This document shows, piece by piece, positions 21,916-34,264 of a DNA stretch of 64,000 nt. The DNA lies in contig NC_035435.2 in assembly GCF_002127325.2 (NCBI RefSeq), forward strand, positions 120,647,127 through 120,711,126, read 5' to 3'. Below the pieces are notes generated by a model that did not search any database, was not told the origin of the DNA, and was given only the letters and a program-made list of their open reading frames with translations. This DNA is from Helianthus annuus (Eukaryota; Streptophyta; Magnoliopsida; Asterales; Asteraceae). Numbering within the stretch: the stretch's first letter is position 1; every line of letters begins with the position of its first letter. The translations under genes and the position numbers were made by a program.

Positions 21916-23063
21916 TGTCATGACCCCCGACCCGGTTTTACCCTGTTTTACAAAAACATATTTATTTATTTTATTTACTGAGCCACATTCTTCAAGCTGG
22001 TGTGCTACGCGACACTTTTCCTGGTTCACAGTAAATCACCTGAAACATGTTTAAAAAGATTTTATCAGCGGGGAAATACTGGCGAGTCATTCATTTTGCA
22101 CAAAACGACACTTTGTTATAAATTACAGGACTAAGAGCGAATACAATTGCCACTATCTTATAATTATCTGGTCCAGTGTCACCCCCTGGTGACGATGGTC
22201 ATACCACCATTAGGTCTTTTCACCCAATAGTGATGATTATCACTGTTTAGGTTCGTCCACCTAAAAGTGAGAAAACAATAGTAAAGTGCACAATACCCCA
22301 CTTAATGCCAGTAATCTAAGATAACAAAGATTTACCCCCTGTAAAATATAACTGGAAAATAAATTGAGGTTTTGTAAATAGTTTTGATAAAAGAGAATGA
22401 CTCACTTTGCAGGTTTAGTTGGACAAAACTTTGCCTACTGATTTAGCCTCGTAACCTAGTTAAATAACAATGCACACGAAACTAGGTCAGTAACTTAATA
22501 CAACATTTACGATAAACTCACGAATCAAAACCCACACGACGAATGACAAAGTATAGCCCGAATTCGGGTAGCACTTAAACATCCATCGGATCGGTTTCAA
22601 TCGATCGGACATTGTATCGTATCAGTGATCGAGTTAATACCCTGTACTCGTAGCAGCGTATTCCTATGGAAATCTATGAAAATAACCAGTATTTTTCGTC
22701 TTTTGAACTGATTTTTTGAACACAGATGAAAGCCCCATGCACGTACTATTTATAGCCAGATTTTGAGTCTCTCGCGGCCCGCGTAGACTCTAATAATATC
22801 TTACGCGGCCCGCGAGGGCCACCCTAGCTACGGCTAGGGCTAGCGTGTCACGCGTAGGCTCGCCACGTGTCTGACACGTGGCCTGGAAGCTTATCCGGAG
22901 ATCTTCAAAGCTGTCGCGCCCCGCGTAAGCTAACCTTAAGGCTTACGTGGCCCGCGAGCGACCCATAAATTTTGAATTTCTTGATTTTCAACAAGGATTA
23001 GGGTTTTAGGGGCCCGGGTTTCTACTTACGGAGTGTTATGGGACAATTTTTCAGGTCCTTACA
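21916..23063 (-). repeat. 3' LTR of G1, with a deletion
   Basis: It runs TGTCATGACC...CCTTACA on the plus strand. Compared with the other LTR it lacks about 160-220 bases between TTTTACCC and TGTTTTAC, with CCC shared at both deletion edges. Four GC-rich words (CTCGCGGCCCGCGTA, TTACGCGGCCCGCGAG and relatives) lie at 22771-22960, upstream of the TATA box. Confidence 0.85.
22746..22755 (-). promoter_or_regulatory. TATA box in the G1 3' LTR
   Basis: CTATAAATAG on the minus strand, with the same site at 31852-31861 in the 5' LTR. The GC-rich palindromic words lie 20-210 bases upstream in both LTRs. Confidence 0.6.
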
Positions 23064-23101
23064 TCCTCCCCACCTTATTTAAAATCTCGTCCTCGAGATT
23101 T
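23064..23101 (-). other. G1 polypurine tract and 3' stem-loop
   Basis: On the minus strand an 8-bp stem AAATCTCG-AGGA-CGAGATTT (23101-23082) is followed by AAATAAGG and the purine tract GGTGGGGAGGA (23074-23064) abutting the LTR. The pol stop codon TAA (23102-23100) supplies the first bases of the stem. Confidence 0.8.
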
Positions 23102-26100
23102 ACTGGAACAGTTGAGGATACTTTCGGTTCATTTCCGATTCCAGTTCCCATGTGTACTCAGGCCCTCTTTTTGAATCCCACTTGACTTTGACCAGTACTA
23201 GTCTTTTATGCTTGAGAAACTTGACCTTTCTGTCTTCTATTTGAAGCGGTTTCTCCACAAATTTCAACTTTTCATTTACCTCTATATCTTGAAGAGGTAC
23301 TACCAGGGATTCGTCAGATAAACATTTCTTAAGGTTGGATACATGAAATACTTCATATACCCCGGCTAGCTCTTCTTGTAGTTGTAAGCGATAGGCAACT
23401 GGTCCTATGCGTTGGACAGCTGGGAATGGTCCTATGTACCTTGGACTTAGCTTTCCTTTCTTACCGAATCGAACTACCCCTTTCCAAGGAGAAACTTTTA
23501 AGAGTACCTTGTCTCCAACTTGAAATTCTAGCGGCTTGCATCGATTGTCTGCATAACTCTTCTGGCGATCTCGAGCTGTTTTCAGTCTTTCCTTGATTTG
23601 AGTTATCTTGTCGGTGGTTTCCTGTACAATCTCAGGACCTGATAATTGACTTTCTTCTATTTCTGCCCAGCAAACTGGAGTTCTACACTTTCGTCCATAC
23701 AGTGCTTCGAATGGGGCAGCTTCGATGCTTGCTTGATAACTATTGTTATAGGAGAATTCGATTAAGGATAGGTGGTCATCCCAGTTCCCACCAAAATCTA
23801 TCACACATGCCCTAAGCATGTCTTCCAGGGTTTGGATCGTCCTTTCACTCTGTCCGTCTGTTTGGAGATGGTATGCAGTACTTAAATTTAGTCTGGTCCC
23901 AATTGCTTCTTGGAAACTTGTCCAGAAATGCGAAGTGAAACGACTATCCCTATCCGATACTATGGAGAGTGGGACTCCATGTAAGGATACTACCTCGTCT
24001 ACGTACAATTTTGCTAATCTTTCCATGCTGAAGGTTTCCTTCATTAGCAGAAAATGAGCTGATTTGGTTAATCGATCCACAATTACCCAAATCGCGTCAT
24101 TACCTTTCCTGGTTTTGGGTAACTTAGTAACAAAGTACATTGTGATTAGTTCCCATTTTCATACTGGCATTTCTAATTGTTGAAGTAAACCTGAAGGTTT
24201 CTGGTGTTCTGCCTTAACTTGCGAACAAGTTAGACACTTAGATACATATCTAGCAATGTCCTTTTTCATTCCTATCCACCAGAAGTTATTTCTTAAATCT
24301 TGGTACATCTTATTATTACCAGGGTGCATGGTATATCTAGATTTATGGGCTTACTCTAAAATTTTATCTCTTAAATTTTCTTGCTTAGGTACCCAAATCC
24401 TTTTCTTATGGAATCTCCAAATCCCATCAGTCCCTTGCTCTAACTCTTTTATTCGTCCCTTCATTCCTTCAACATCATCCTTGATTGTTGTCTCCTGTAT
24501 ATATTCTTCAGTTGTTCCATTAAATCTAATTGTAGATTTAATCTAAGAGCACAGGCTCGTCTTTGCTTTTCATGATACTTACGACTTAAGGCATCCGCTA
24601 CTACATTTGCCTTTCCTTCATGATATTGAATGTCACAGTCATAATCACTTGGAATTTTCATCCATCTCCTTTGCCTCATGTTTAATTCTTTTTGCCCAAA
24701 TATGTACCTTAAATTCTTATGATCTGTATAAACGGTAAACTTACTTCCATACAGATAATGTCTCCCAATTTTGAAGGGCAAAAATTATTGCTCCTAACTC
24801 TAAGTCATGGGTCGTATAATTTTCCTCGTGCTTTTTCAATTGCCTTGAGGCATACGCAATTACCTTTTTGCGTTGCATTAGCATGCATCGTAACCCTAGC
24901 TTAGAAGTGTCACAATAAACTTAAAAATCTTCTGTCCCTTCTGGTAAGGCAAGAATTGGGGCGTTTGTTAATCTTAGCTTTAAAGTCCTAAAAGCCTCTT
25001 CTTGCTTGGGTCCCCATTCAAACTTAACTTTTTTACAGGTTAGCTTAGTTAATGGTACAACTATCTTAGAAAAGTCTCTTATGAAGCGCCTGTAATACCC
25101 AGCTAATCCTAGAAAACTTCTAACTTCGGTAGCTGATTGCGGGACCTTCCACTTGGTGATTGCTTCTATTTTGGAGGGATCTACGTGAATAATTTCGTGA
25201 TTCACCATGTGACCTAAAAATTGCACCTCATGTAGCCAAATTTCATACTTCGAGAATTTGGCATAAAGCTTTTCCTTTCTTAATAAGGTTAAGAGTGCAT
25301 GTAGGTGCTCACAATGCTCGTCCTGACTTTTGGAATAAATAAGTATATCGTCGATGAAGACGATTACAAATTTATCCAAATACGGCTTACAGATTCTATT
25401 CATCATGTCCATAAATGCTGCAGGAGCATTTGTTAGTCCAAATGGCATGACTGTAAACTCGTAGTGACCATATCTAGTTCTGAAAGCGGTTTTAGGTATG
25501 TCTTCTTCTTGTACCTTCAACTGGTGGTATCCGGAGCGTAAATCTATCTTAGAAAAATATCTAGCTCCCTGAAGTTGATCGAAAAGATCATCAATCCTAG
25601 GTAATGGGTATCGATTCTTAACCTTATTCAATTCCCTATAATCAATACACACTCGTATTGAACCATCTTTCTTTTTCACAAACAACACTGGTGCTCCCCA
25701 AGGGGATGAACTAGGTTGTATGAATCCTTTACTTAGCAATTCATCTAACTGCTTTTTCAGTTATAACATTTCGGTGGGTGCTGGCCGATAGGGTGCCTTG
25801 GCTATTGGTGTAGTTCCAGGAATTAGATGAATTCTAAACTCTACTTCCCTATCTGGTGGTAATCCTGGTAGCTCTTCTGGGAATACCTCCGGGTACTCTG
25901 ATACTACAGGAATTTTCTTAAGTTCTTTACTTTTAGTGTTAATGATTACTGAAATCATATACACTATTCCTTGTTTTCGTTCATAACTCGCAACTTTCAT
26001 TACTGAAATGAACTTCATTGGTTTACGCGGCTTATCTCCTGTAATCATAATTACTTCCCCTGCGGGTGTATGAATTTCTATGGAATTCTTATCACAGAGG

Positions 26101-27587
26101 ATTCGAGCATGGTTTGCTACTAACCAATCCATTCCTAGCACGACATCGAATCCAGCTAAGTTCATAGGTAGCAGGTTTGCAGAAAATTTGTGGCCTGAAA
26201 GTTCTATCTTCCCTTCTTGAAGAACCTTATCTATGTTAACAGAATTATCATCTGCTGTTTCTACCGTATAAATCTGCCTAAGTTTGGTTAAAGGTTGCTT
26301 AAGAGCTTGGCAGAATGAAGTATTTATAAAACTTTGGTTTGCACCAGAGTCAAATAATAGTTTTGTGTAAACATCGTGTACCAGAAACGTACCAGCTATT
26401 ACATCCGAATCAGATCTGCTTCCTGGGTAGTCAGCTGGAAGGCTCTTACATTTTTCTTATTAGTTCATTCAGCAGGTTTGGCCTTGTTATCAGCTGGTTT
26501 GACTAATTTTGGGCATTCTGGTTGCCCTGCTTCGCCGCAGTTGTAGCAAATCGTTGATTTCTTCCTCCTGCATTCTTCTTCTGGGTGCCCCGGTCTATTG
26601 CAGAAATTGCAATACCCTTTACATTTCCCAAAATGCTTTGTTTTACAGGTACTGCAAAATGGCGGGGTGGAGGATTGCCCAGTTCCCTTTTTCTTGAAGT
26701 TGCTATTAGTTTTACCCACACGGAACCCTTGGGTAATTCTCTGAGCCAATTCCTTTTTCCTGTTTTCTTCTCGCGTACGTACCAGCCCGTCGTTCAAGGT
26801 GTTGGCTAATTCCACCGCATCGTCAATTGTGCGGGGTCTCGCAACTTTGACGATATCACGAATTTCGCTAATTAAACCCCAAATATAGCGAGAAATAAGT
26901 ACTGGTTCTGGCGAAGCCAGAGTTGGTACAATTCTGGCATATTCGATTCGAAGTATACCCTCGACAGTCAACGTCAACCATCCGGTGGTTTAGAAACTTA
27001 TTTGTCATTTGTTCCTTTTCATAGTCGGGACGAAATTTTCTTTCCACCAATCGCTTAAATTCTTCCCAACTTATAACGTAAGCCATGTCACTTCCCTTGG
27101 CTTGCAACACAGTATTCCACCACTCCAATGCCTCTTCCTTGAAGAGGTGGGATGCATACATAACCTTGTCTTCTTCTGCGCATTTACTTATTTTAATTAC
27201 TGCTTCGGTCTTTTCCAACTAAAGCAGCGCAGCCGTCGCCCCTTCATTGCTTGCAAATTCAACGGGTTTACAGGCAAGAAATTCTTTGTAAGTGCAACTA
27301 GGTGTTGCAACTTTCATTTTCTTAAGTATTGGGGCTTGAACCACATTATTATTATTGTTGCCACCTCCATTAACATTGTTACTGAAATTATCATCCCGAG
27401 TGCGTTTGCTGTGGTTGGCTTGCGAAGGTTCAGCTGGATTTTTAACGGCAACAACAATTGCCGGGATAACATTGGCTATGCCCTGAGAAACGATATTTTC
27501 TATGTCTTGCCTGTTAAGAAAATGATCTTCATTGTTTTGTTCAGATTGATTAACTTCATTGACTGGTTGGTTTTCCGTGTTTTCCAT
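23100..27587 (-). pseudogene. G1 gag-pol, frameshifted
   Basis: The start is an ATG at 27587 (MENTENQPVNE). Gag is split by a TAG at 27219-27221 and a frame change near 26870-26980. Its end holds three knuckle-like units (CSTCKTKHFGKC, CNFCNRPGHPEEEC, CYNCGEAGQPEC). Protease DSGAN lies near 26350. RT (25739-24921) keeps FIDDILIYS but lacks the two residues found in G2 and G3 between ELNKV and KNRYPLP. RNase H is broken around 24780-24920. Integrase (24140-23100) keeps the D, D and E regions, although the usual AYHPQTDG reads AYHLQTDG, and ends in a chromodomain ([15 protein letters not shown]). It cannot make a full polyprotein. Confidence 0.85.
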
Positions 27588-28000
27588 CTGAATAATTAAC
27601 AATATATGCAAATTATTACCGTAAAATAAATAACAACCAAACACAATAAGGTAATCACACATAATCACGTCAACACGTATAGCCAAAATTGTCGACTTTG
27701 CGACTTTCATATTTTTATATATATATTAGTATGCATCGATACACACCGTGTATTTTACAAAAGTTTTATTTTTAGTTGTTATTATACAATATTATATTAT
27801 TATTATTATATTATTTTTATATTATTATTATATTGTTTTTATATTATTATTATTACACAACCACACAACCACAGTTAGCTGGCATTTCAGAAACGACGCT
27901 CCCTCTTGTCGTATTTCCATGAGATCTTCTCCCCCACATCCCGAATTCTATTTCCTGCATCCACCAGTTCCTCACCATAGTGACGAAGTTCAGCTAAGTT

Positions 28001-28555
28001 TTATGTGCTCATAGGTGGGTATGGTCCAGGCTCAGGGTCAAACTGGGGAAAGTAGACATTAGGGTTATTCATGAACTTCTGAAATTGCCAATCATTCATC
28101 CACCATTCCTCCAATTCTCCGGGTAGAGGTTGGTGGTTGACAATAGGACCAGGGATAGCAGGCTCCAAATTAATTGGAAGTTGTGATTGGGCAGGGAAAT
28201 TGAAGAGGTTTTCATAGGCAGGTCCGATGAGGTCACAATTTGCCAGTTTGCGGTCAAGCTCCTCCCATGGTGGCATTTCCTAGGCTTGCCCGGAACTTTC
28301 CCCGATCTCCTTTCCTTTCCCTTTATCTTTAGGATCCTCAGTCTTTTTAACCTTATGGGCAGCTGGCTTCTTCCTACGTCCGCGTTTCCAGTCCAAGATT
28401 CTCCTCCTCTTTTTTGGCTCTGGTTTCTCCTGGGCCTGGGCCTGGAATGTTAGTGGTTCCTCAGTATCCGCCTGGTAGCCAAATGAGTTTCCTGTGGTAT
28501 CCATATCGGTGGTATGGATAGTAAAGTTTCGGAGTGCCTCCGACAGTTCATTCAT
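28001..28555 (-). pseudogene. Extra ORF upstream of G1 gag
   Basis: A sense-orientation frame lies between the primer site and gag. It starts MNELSEALRNF at 28555 and has a strongly basic patch (KKRRRILDWKRGRRKK) that could be a nuclear localisation or nucleic-acid binding segment. After a TAG at 28280-28282 it continues in the same frame to 28001. The second half is acidic, aromatic and proline-rich (WWMNDWQFQKFMNN, PEPGPYPP). I know no domain for it. G3 has an ORF in the same place. Confidence 0.6.
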
Positions 28556-28613
28556 GCTGTTAGCACACATGAAGAAACACACACAAATTTAAGTTAAAAT
28601 TTTATTTATTAAT

Positions 28614-29858
28614 GAGTAAATTGCCATTTTAGTCCCCGAGTTTTGTCCAAATTTGCCATTATAGTCCAAATAGTATTTTTTTTCTCCTCTGGGTCCCTGA
28701 CTTTTCCCTTTTATTGCCATTTTGATCACATTACCTAACTCCGTCCAAAAACCTCATTTTTAACTAGGGGTATTTCAGGAATTTTCAATTTAAATCTTTC
28801 AAATTGCCATTTTGATCCATTCTTTTTTTATATTTAAAAAATAAAAGAAAATTATCTAATTGGTGGGACCCACCCCCTCCCTCTCTCTAATTGACATAGT
28901 ATCCCGGAACACGTATGAATGCGAAAGAAGACCAGTGAAAAACATGTGTTGACTTTTGACCTCGTAAAGCCCGTCAACTCTGAAGTCTGAACCCTCAAAG
29001 ACAGAGTCATCACCGATTCACCCACCTCTTTACTTCCCACCATTCCTCTTTATCCCCCTTCATTTCCACAACCTCAAACCACCTAAAATCTCCACCCACC
29101 CACCACCACTACCACCACCACCGTCCATGGCAGACCTAGTCAAACACATCCTCGCAAGACCCATCCAACTAGCCGATTAAGTCATCAAGTTCGCCGACGA
29201 AGCCTGCAACAACAAACAAGACTGTGAAGAACTCAAATCCAAAACAGAAAAACTCGTAGGTCTCCTCCGACAAGCCGCATGTGCCAACAATGATCTCTAC
29301 AACGCCCCACATAACGTATCATCGACGACACCCAACAGGTTCTAGATAAATCTCTTACTCTCACCCTTAAGTGTCGAAACAATGGTTTGGTCAAGCGTGT
29401 CTTTACTTTAATTCCGGCAGCTGCCTTTAAGAAGATTTCGTCACAGCTTGAGAATTCCATTGGTGATGTGTCATGGCTGTTACAGTGTCTGCTCCGAATA
29501 ACAATGATGATTAGTATTTAGGGCTTCATCCTATTGCTGCTAATGAGCCTATATTATGTTTGATTTGGGAGCAAATTGCTATTTTGTATACTGGAACTTT
29601 GTGGTGGGTCCCATTAATTAGGTAATTTTCTTTTATTTTTCAATATAAAAAAGAATGGATTAAAATGGAAATTTGAAATATTTAAATCGAAAATCCCCAA
29701 AATACCCCTGGTTAAAAATGGGGTTTTTGGGCGGAATTAGGCAATGTGATCAAAATGGCAACAAAAGGGAAAAGTCAGGGACACGGAGGAGAAAAAAAAA
29801 CTATTTGGACTAAAATGACAAATTTGGACAAACCTCAGGGACTAAAATGGCAATTCTC
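28614..29858. mobile_element. Pack-MULE carrying an ARO gene fragment
   Basis: Long terminal inverted repeats of more than 200 bases (GAGTAAATTGCCATTTTAGT at the left, the complement of GAGAATTGCCATTTTAGTCC at the right) are flanked by a perfect 9-bp duplication TTTATTAAT (28605-28613 and 29859-29867). The interior (about 28850-29640) holds host gene DNA and no transposase. It was inserted into the leader of G1. Confidence 0.9.
29127..29590 (+). pseudogene. Captured 5' end of an ARMADILLO REPEAT ONLY-type gene
   Basis: From the ATG at 29127 the frame reads MADLVKHILARPIQLAD, then a TAA (29178-29180), then VIKFADEACNNKQDCEELKS and LVGLLRQAA. A frame change near 29310 leads into VLDKSLTLTLKCRNNGLVKR, FTLIPAAAFKKISSQLENS and GDVSWLL. 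Further shifts lead to scraps near 29530-29590 corresponding to the family's ANEPI/LIWEQIAILYTG region. This is the N-terminal domain of the plant ARO family (pollen-tube and trichome growth regulators), from memory of ARO1-4. The armadillo repeats are absent and the fragment is non-functional. About 270 bases upstream of the ATG may be captured 5' flank. Confidence 0.8.
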
Positions 29859-29942
29859 TTTATTAATTTAAATTCTCACAGAATCTCAAAATGGCAATCT
29901 GAAAAATTAAGTATTTCTAAATACTTAATTAGCTTAAATCAG

Positions 29943-29956
29943 TGGCTCTGATACCA
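29943..29956 (-). other. G1 primer binding site
   Basis: The minus strand reads TGGTATCAGAGCCA (initiator Met tRNA complement), eight bases from the LTR end at 29965. Confidence 0.85.
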
Positions 29957-29964
29957 CCTTTTTC

Positions 29965-32168
29965 TGTCACGGCCCCCGACCCGGTTTTACCCGTTTCAGG
30001 AGCCGCATGACAGAAACCCGTGGTATTAGGGGGTGTTTGTTTTTTCTTCAAACATCATCAAGGGAGCCGATGTCTGCAGGCGCGTAGACGTTACCCTTGA
30101 AGACTGTTTGTTTTTTTTTTCAATCAGGTCTGAAACTGGCTTCTTTCATCTTAAAAAAAAAGCTATGGAACCCTTTCTTCAAACATCTTCACAAAACTCA
30201 TATACCCTTAAAACAGATCAGATTTCAACAAATCTCCAAACCCCCACTTTAACTTCTTACTCCACCACCGCCACCACAACTAGCACCACCATGGCCACCG
30301 CCACCGCCGCCGCGAGCGGTGGCTACGTTGGTTGATAACCATGACGGAGAGTTATTTCCGGTGAATGTTGTCGGAGAGTTATTTCCGGTGACGAGTTCGT
30401 CTAATCCTTCGAAGAAATCTGTATCTCTATTATTATTTCCTATGTTCAGTTCTTTGTATAGAAATGGGGGAACAGAGGCTCAAAGCGTCGTCGTTTTTTG
30501 TGTCGGTGCTTCTTTTTGTTCTTCTTCAGTTGGTCAATGGTGAAGGTTCTTTACTTGGAATGTATCTTATGGTGATCTTTATTTACCCACTTGATGTTAA
30601 ACAGCAGGTTAGAAATCAATTACATTATTATTCAGTTTGCGAAATCAAGCCAATTCGAATTGACTTTTTATTAGAAATCTTGTTTTTTTTTTCTTGTTTA
30701 AGTTCGACTTGTTTCGAGCTTTTTTAGTGTGGTTAACGGCTTTGTGTTTTGGTAGCAGAAGAGAAGAACCTGGGAGTTTGTGTGCAGACATTATCTTTTT
30801 AAAAAACAAACACTCTTATATTTTCAGCTTGCAGAGCTTCAGACCACATCTTCAGTTGCAGACATGAAAACAGATGAAATCAGCTTGCAGACAGTTTATG
30901 TCTGCAAAAACAAATAGCACCTTAGTGTTTATTTTGGCAGCGGAATTTTTAACAGGATCTTTTAAACCGAAAATGCCCAATTATTTTATTTCACATTTTG
31001 GGACAAACCCCATAATTTGCAATAAGGGTAATTTCACTAGGAAATCCCTGTTTTACAAAAACATGTTTATTTATTTTATTTACTGAGCTAAATTCTTCAA
31101 GATGGTGTGCTACGCGACACTTTTTCTGGTTTACAGTAAATCACCTGAAACATGTTTAAAAAGATTTTATCAGTGGGGAAATACTTGCGAGTCATTCATT
31201 TTGCACAAAACGACACTTTGTTATAAATTACAACACTAAGAGCGATTACAATTGCCACTATCTTATAATTATCTGGTCCAGTGTCACCCCCTGGTGACGA
31301 TGGTCATACCACCATTGGGTCCTTTCACCCAATAGTGATGATTATCACTGTTTAGGTCCGTCCACTTAAAAGTGAGAAAACAATAGTAATGTGCACAATA
31401 CCCCACTTACTGCCAGTAATTTAAGATAACAAAGACTTACCCCCTGTAAAATATAACTGGAAAATAATTTGAGGTTTTGTAAACAGTTTTCATAAAAAGA
31501 GAAGACTCACTTTGCAGGTTTAGTTGGACAGAACTTTGCCTACTGATGTAGCCTCGTAACCAAGTTAAATAACAATGCACACGAAACTAGGTCAGTAACT
31601 TAATACAACATTTACGATAAACTCACGAAATCAAAACCCTCACGGCGAATGACAAAGTATAGCCCGAATTCGGGTAGCACTTAAACATCCATCGGATCGG
31701 TTTCAATCGACCGAACATTGTATCGTAGCAGTGATCGACTTAATACCATGTACTCGTAGCAGCGTGTTCCTATGGAAATCTATGAAAATAAGCAGTATTT
31801 TTCGTCTTGTGAATTGATTTTTCGAACATAGATGAAAGCCCCGTGCACATACTATTTATAGCCAGATTTTGAGTCTCTCCCGGCCCGCGTAGACTCTAAT
31901 AACATCTTACGCGGCCCGCGAGGGCCACCCTAGCTACGGCTAGGGCTAGCGTGTCACGTGCAGGCTCGCCACGTGTCTGACACGTGGCCTGGAAGCTTAT
32001 CCGGAGATCTTCAAAGCTGTGGCGCCCCGCGTAAGCTTACCTTAAGGCTTACGCGGCCCGCGAGCGACCCATAAATTTTGAATTTCTTGATTTTCAACAA
32101 GGATTAGGGTTTAGGGGCCCGGGTTTCTACTTACGGAGTGTTATGGGACAATTTTGCAGGTCCTTACA
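29965..32168 (-). repeat. 5' LTR of G1, interrupted by a PIF-type element
   Basis: It matches the LTR at 21916-23063. Without the insertion (30029-30921) it is about 1.3 kb. It keeps the segment deleted from the other LTR. TATA box at 31852-31861; GC-rich palindromic words at about 31880-32065. Confidence 0.85.
30029..30921. mobile_element. PIF/Harbinger-type element with TTA duplication
   Basis: The ends GGGGGTGTTTGTTTTT and the complement of GGTGCTATTTGTTTTT are flanked by TTA (30026-30028, 30922-30924). The interior is unlike the G1 LTR. It contains a Ser/Thr-rich frame at 30165-30335 and, at 30462, a start with a hydrophobic signal-like segment (FFVSVLLFVLLQLVNGEG). That suggests captured host DNA of unknown origin. 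Confidence 0.7.
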
Positions 32169-32412
32169 GCGGTGGTTTACCTAATGGGGTTTAGGTAAAC
32201 TATTTTTTTAAAAAGGGAAAAATGTGTGACTGGTTGAGAAGGAATGAACCCCACCACACACCCTTCCCTTCCTCTCTTCCCCATTGGTAAACCTTCACCG
32301 AAATGTCCATCTAATCGGTAAGATCAAGATCGGTAAATGTGTTGGTGGTGGTCTTCACTATCGGTAAAGTTGTTTACCAACACTTTACCGCTCCCCACTC
32401 CCTTCACCCTTA
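32169..32412. other. Spacer between G1 and the Harbinger element
   Basis: Non-coding. It repeats words such as TTTAGGTAAAC and GGTAAA that also occur left of G1 (about 21833-21900), so G1 probably landed in a small repeat. Confidence 0.4.
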
Positions 32413-34264
32413 GACCACTGGGTGTGGGGCTTTAGTTTGGTGTTTGGGTTGGGGGTTTAGGTTGACATGTGACGGAGATGGACTCCACTAGGTGTCACAC
32501 CCCGATTTCCACGTGTCACCGGTGGGCCCGGTGGGGGAGTATCGTGACGTGGTTGGCAACGTAATAGTCAAACAACACAACATAATAATGCACAGCGGAA
32601 GCAAATTAAAATATGATACAACCGAATCTATTTATTGTAATCAAAGTCACAATATCCGGATGTTTATCCACAGTAGGATCGAAACAAAATTATATCTATG
32701 GTTCAACAGACTTCAGGCATCTTAAGTTTGCGAGACTTCTACTGATGCTTAGGAGAAATCCCAGCCCATTTTGCTTAGTACCTGCATTTAATCTTTTTGG
32801 GAAAATACGTCAGTTTACACTGGTAAATACAATCAACTGACTCATTTTGTAAAATGATTGAAAATTTGGTTGAATGCACGTGGCATAAACATTTTTGTTT
32901 AACTTGGGAGAATTATTTAATATTATAATCTTGTGAACGAATTACATGTTACTTATGCGTTCAGTAGCCCGAATCTTGTCCGGGTTAAAGATCAATAGAC
33001 ACACCACATCATAGAGTTATACACGGACGGTGTACGCCTACACCCCGTGCTTAGGTCGTGGCCATCTCGTAAGATGATGCCAAGGATATCCGGGACATGG
33101 TCATTAACCCCCCAAAGGCTGTAAAGTAAACAAGACTGTTTAAACGAGCCGATCAAATTATTCAACTACCCACTTTAACGGTTGAGATTTGATGCTCGAT
33201 CAAGCGGCATGCTATATACCGTAACCCAAGCCCGTATAAGGAAAATAAGTTAAAAGTATTTACCTGATGCAAGTATTAATCACAATAAGCAAAATGCACG
33301 TAGCTTTTACTGGTTCTCCTAATCTGGAACGAAGGTTTATAATAATCTATTAGAATTCTAACGGGTCTTTTATTAAGCTTAAGCTTAGACCGGCTAGTTT
33401 CAAGATACGGTTTGTGACAACTCGAACTTTAGACCTATCATTGTGTAACATACGTGAACGTGTTATGATTTTACAAACTTTGATGCTATTGAATGTTATG
33501 ATGTTATGTGCCTTATGTGTGTATGTATGTTGTGTGTACACGAACCCAAACCACACACTAAAACCCGATTGCACATTATAACCGGTCACACAAGCCCTTT
33601 GGGCCACACTTCGAAATCGGACTCCATTAGATAACCGGATGGGCTCGGCCCACTCCCCCACTCGCAACACAAACACACACAACCCTACTTGCTCTCTATC
33701 TCCCTCTCGTTTGTTTGGAACCCGACGGCAAGAGCCTCCACAATTCGGATCACCCTCTTTCCTTCTCTAATTCGGTTAGTACTTGTCATGTTTGAAATTG
33801 TTTGTGTGTATGTTGATTGTGTTCTTGTGAATCGACTTCTGTAAATAGTGATCATGATTACATACGTAATAGGTTGCATGAGTGATTTGTTATTTGATCC
33901 GTATTGATGTTTGTAACCGGCTGTGATGATTCTATTTGCACATGTGTTTTAAGTGGCATGTTAGTATGATGATACGGTTCATAAGTTAATGATGTTCATG
34001 GGCTGATTACTGATTGAATTGCCGAGAATATGTTGTTAATCGGCTAGGATGCATGATAGTTAAGGATTCGGTATAAGGCTTGTGTGGTATTCCGATTGCA
34101 TGTGGTTTGAATGGATTGTTACTGTTCTTAATAATATGAAATTGCTATGAACATGATCTATTGTTGATATGAAACTGTTGATAAATTTCTGTGATTGATC
34201 TGATTTCGAAACTGCCTTAGATGTTTGCTAGAATCACGGATAAGTCAATGCAGGAATTATGGAA

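Larger units (their letters stand above)
21916..32168 (-). mobile_element. Ty3/gypsy chromodomain retrotransposon G1
   Basis: On the minus strand the order is 5' LTR (32168-29965, interrupted), primer site, an extra ORF, gag, protease, RT, RNase H, integrase with chromodomain, polypurine tract and 3' LTR (23063-21916). This order and the chromodomain place it among chromoviruses, probably Tekay/Del-like. A Pack-MULE (28614-29858) sits in its leader and a PIF-type element (30029-30921) in its 5' LTR. The flanking bases GGCGT and GCGGT do not give a clean target duplication. Coding is heavily broken, so it is older than G2 and G3. Confidence 0.85.

Noticed and set aside
27748..28014. Plus-strand frame with a hydrophobic Ile/Leu/Tyr run
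   Set aside because: It is a translation of AT microsatellite-like DNA (TTATTATTATA) in the G1 leader.
29943..29956. Initiator Met tRNA-like sequence as a tRNA gene
   Set aside because: Only the 3' complement (primer site) is present; no cloverleaf can be formed.
21911..32173. Target duplication for G1 (GGCGT versus GCGGT)
   Set aside because: Only three of five bases match in place. I call the LTR ends from TG...CA, the primer site and the purine tract instead.
33350..33682. Minus-strand open frames in G2 and G3 LTRs (for example 33350-33682, 40680-41051, 44079-44390, 54617-54928)
   Set aside because: They are duplicated exactly between LTR copies, lack domains and lie across promoter and repeat DNA. 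They are chance frames.
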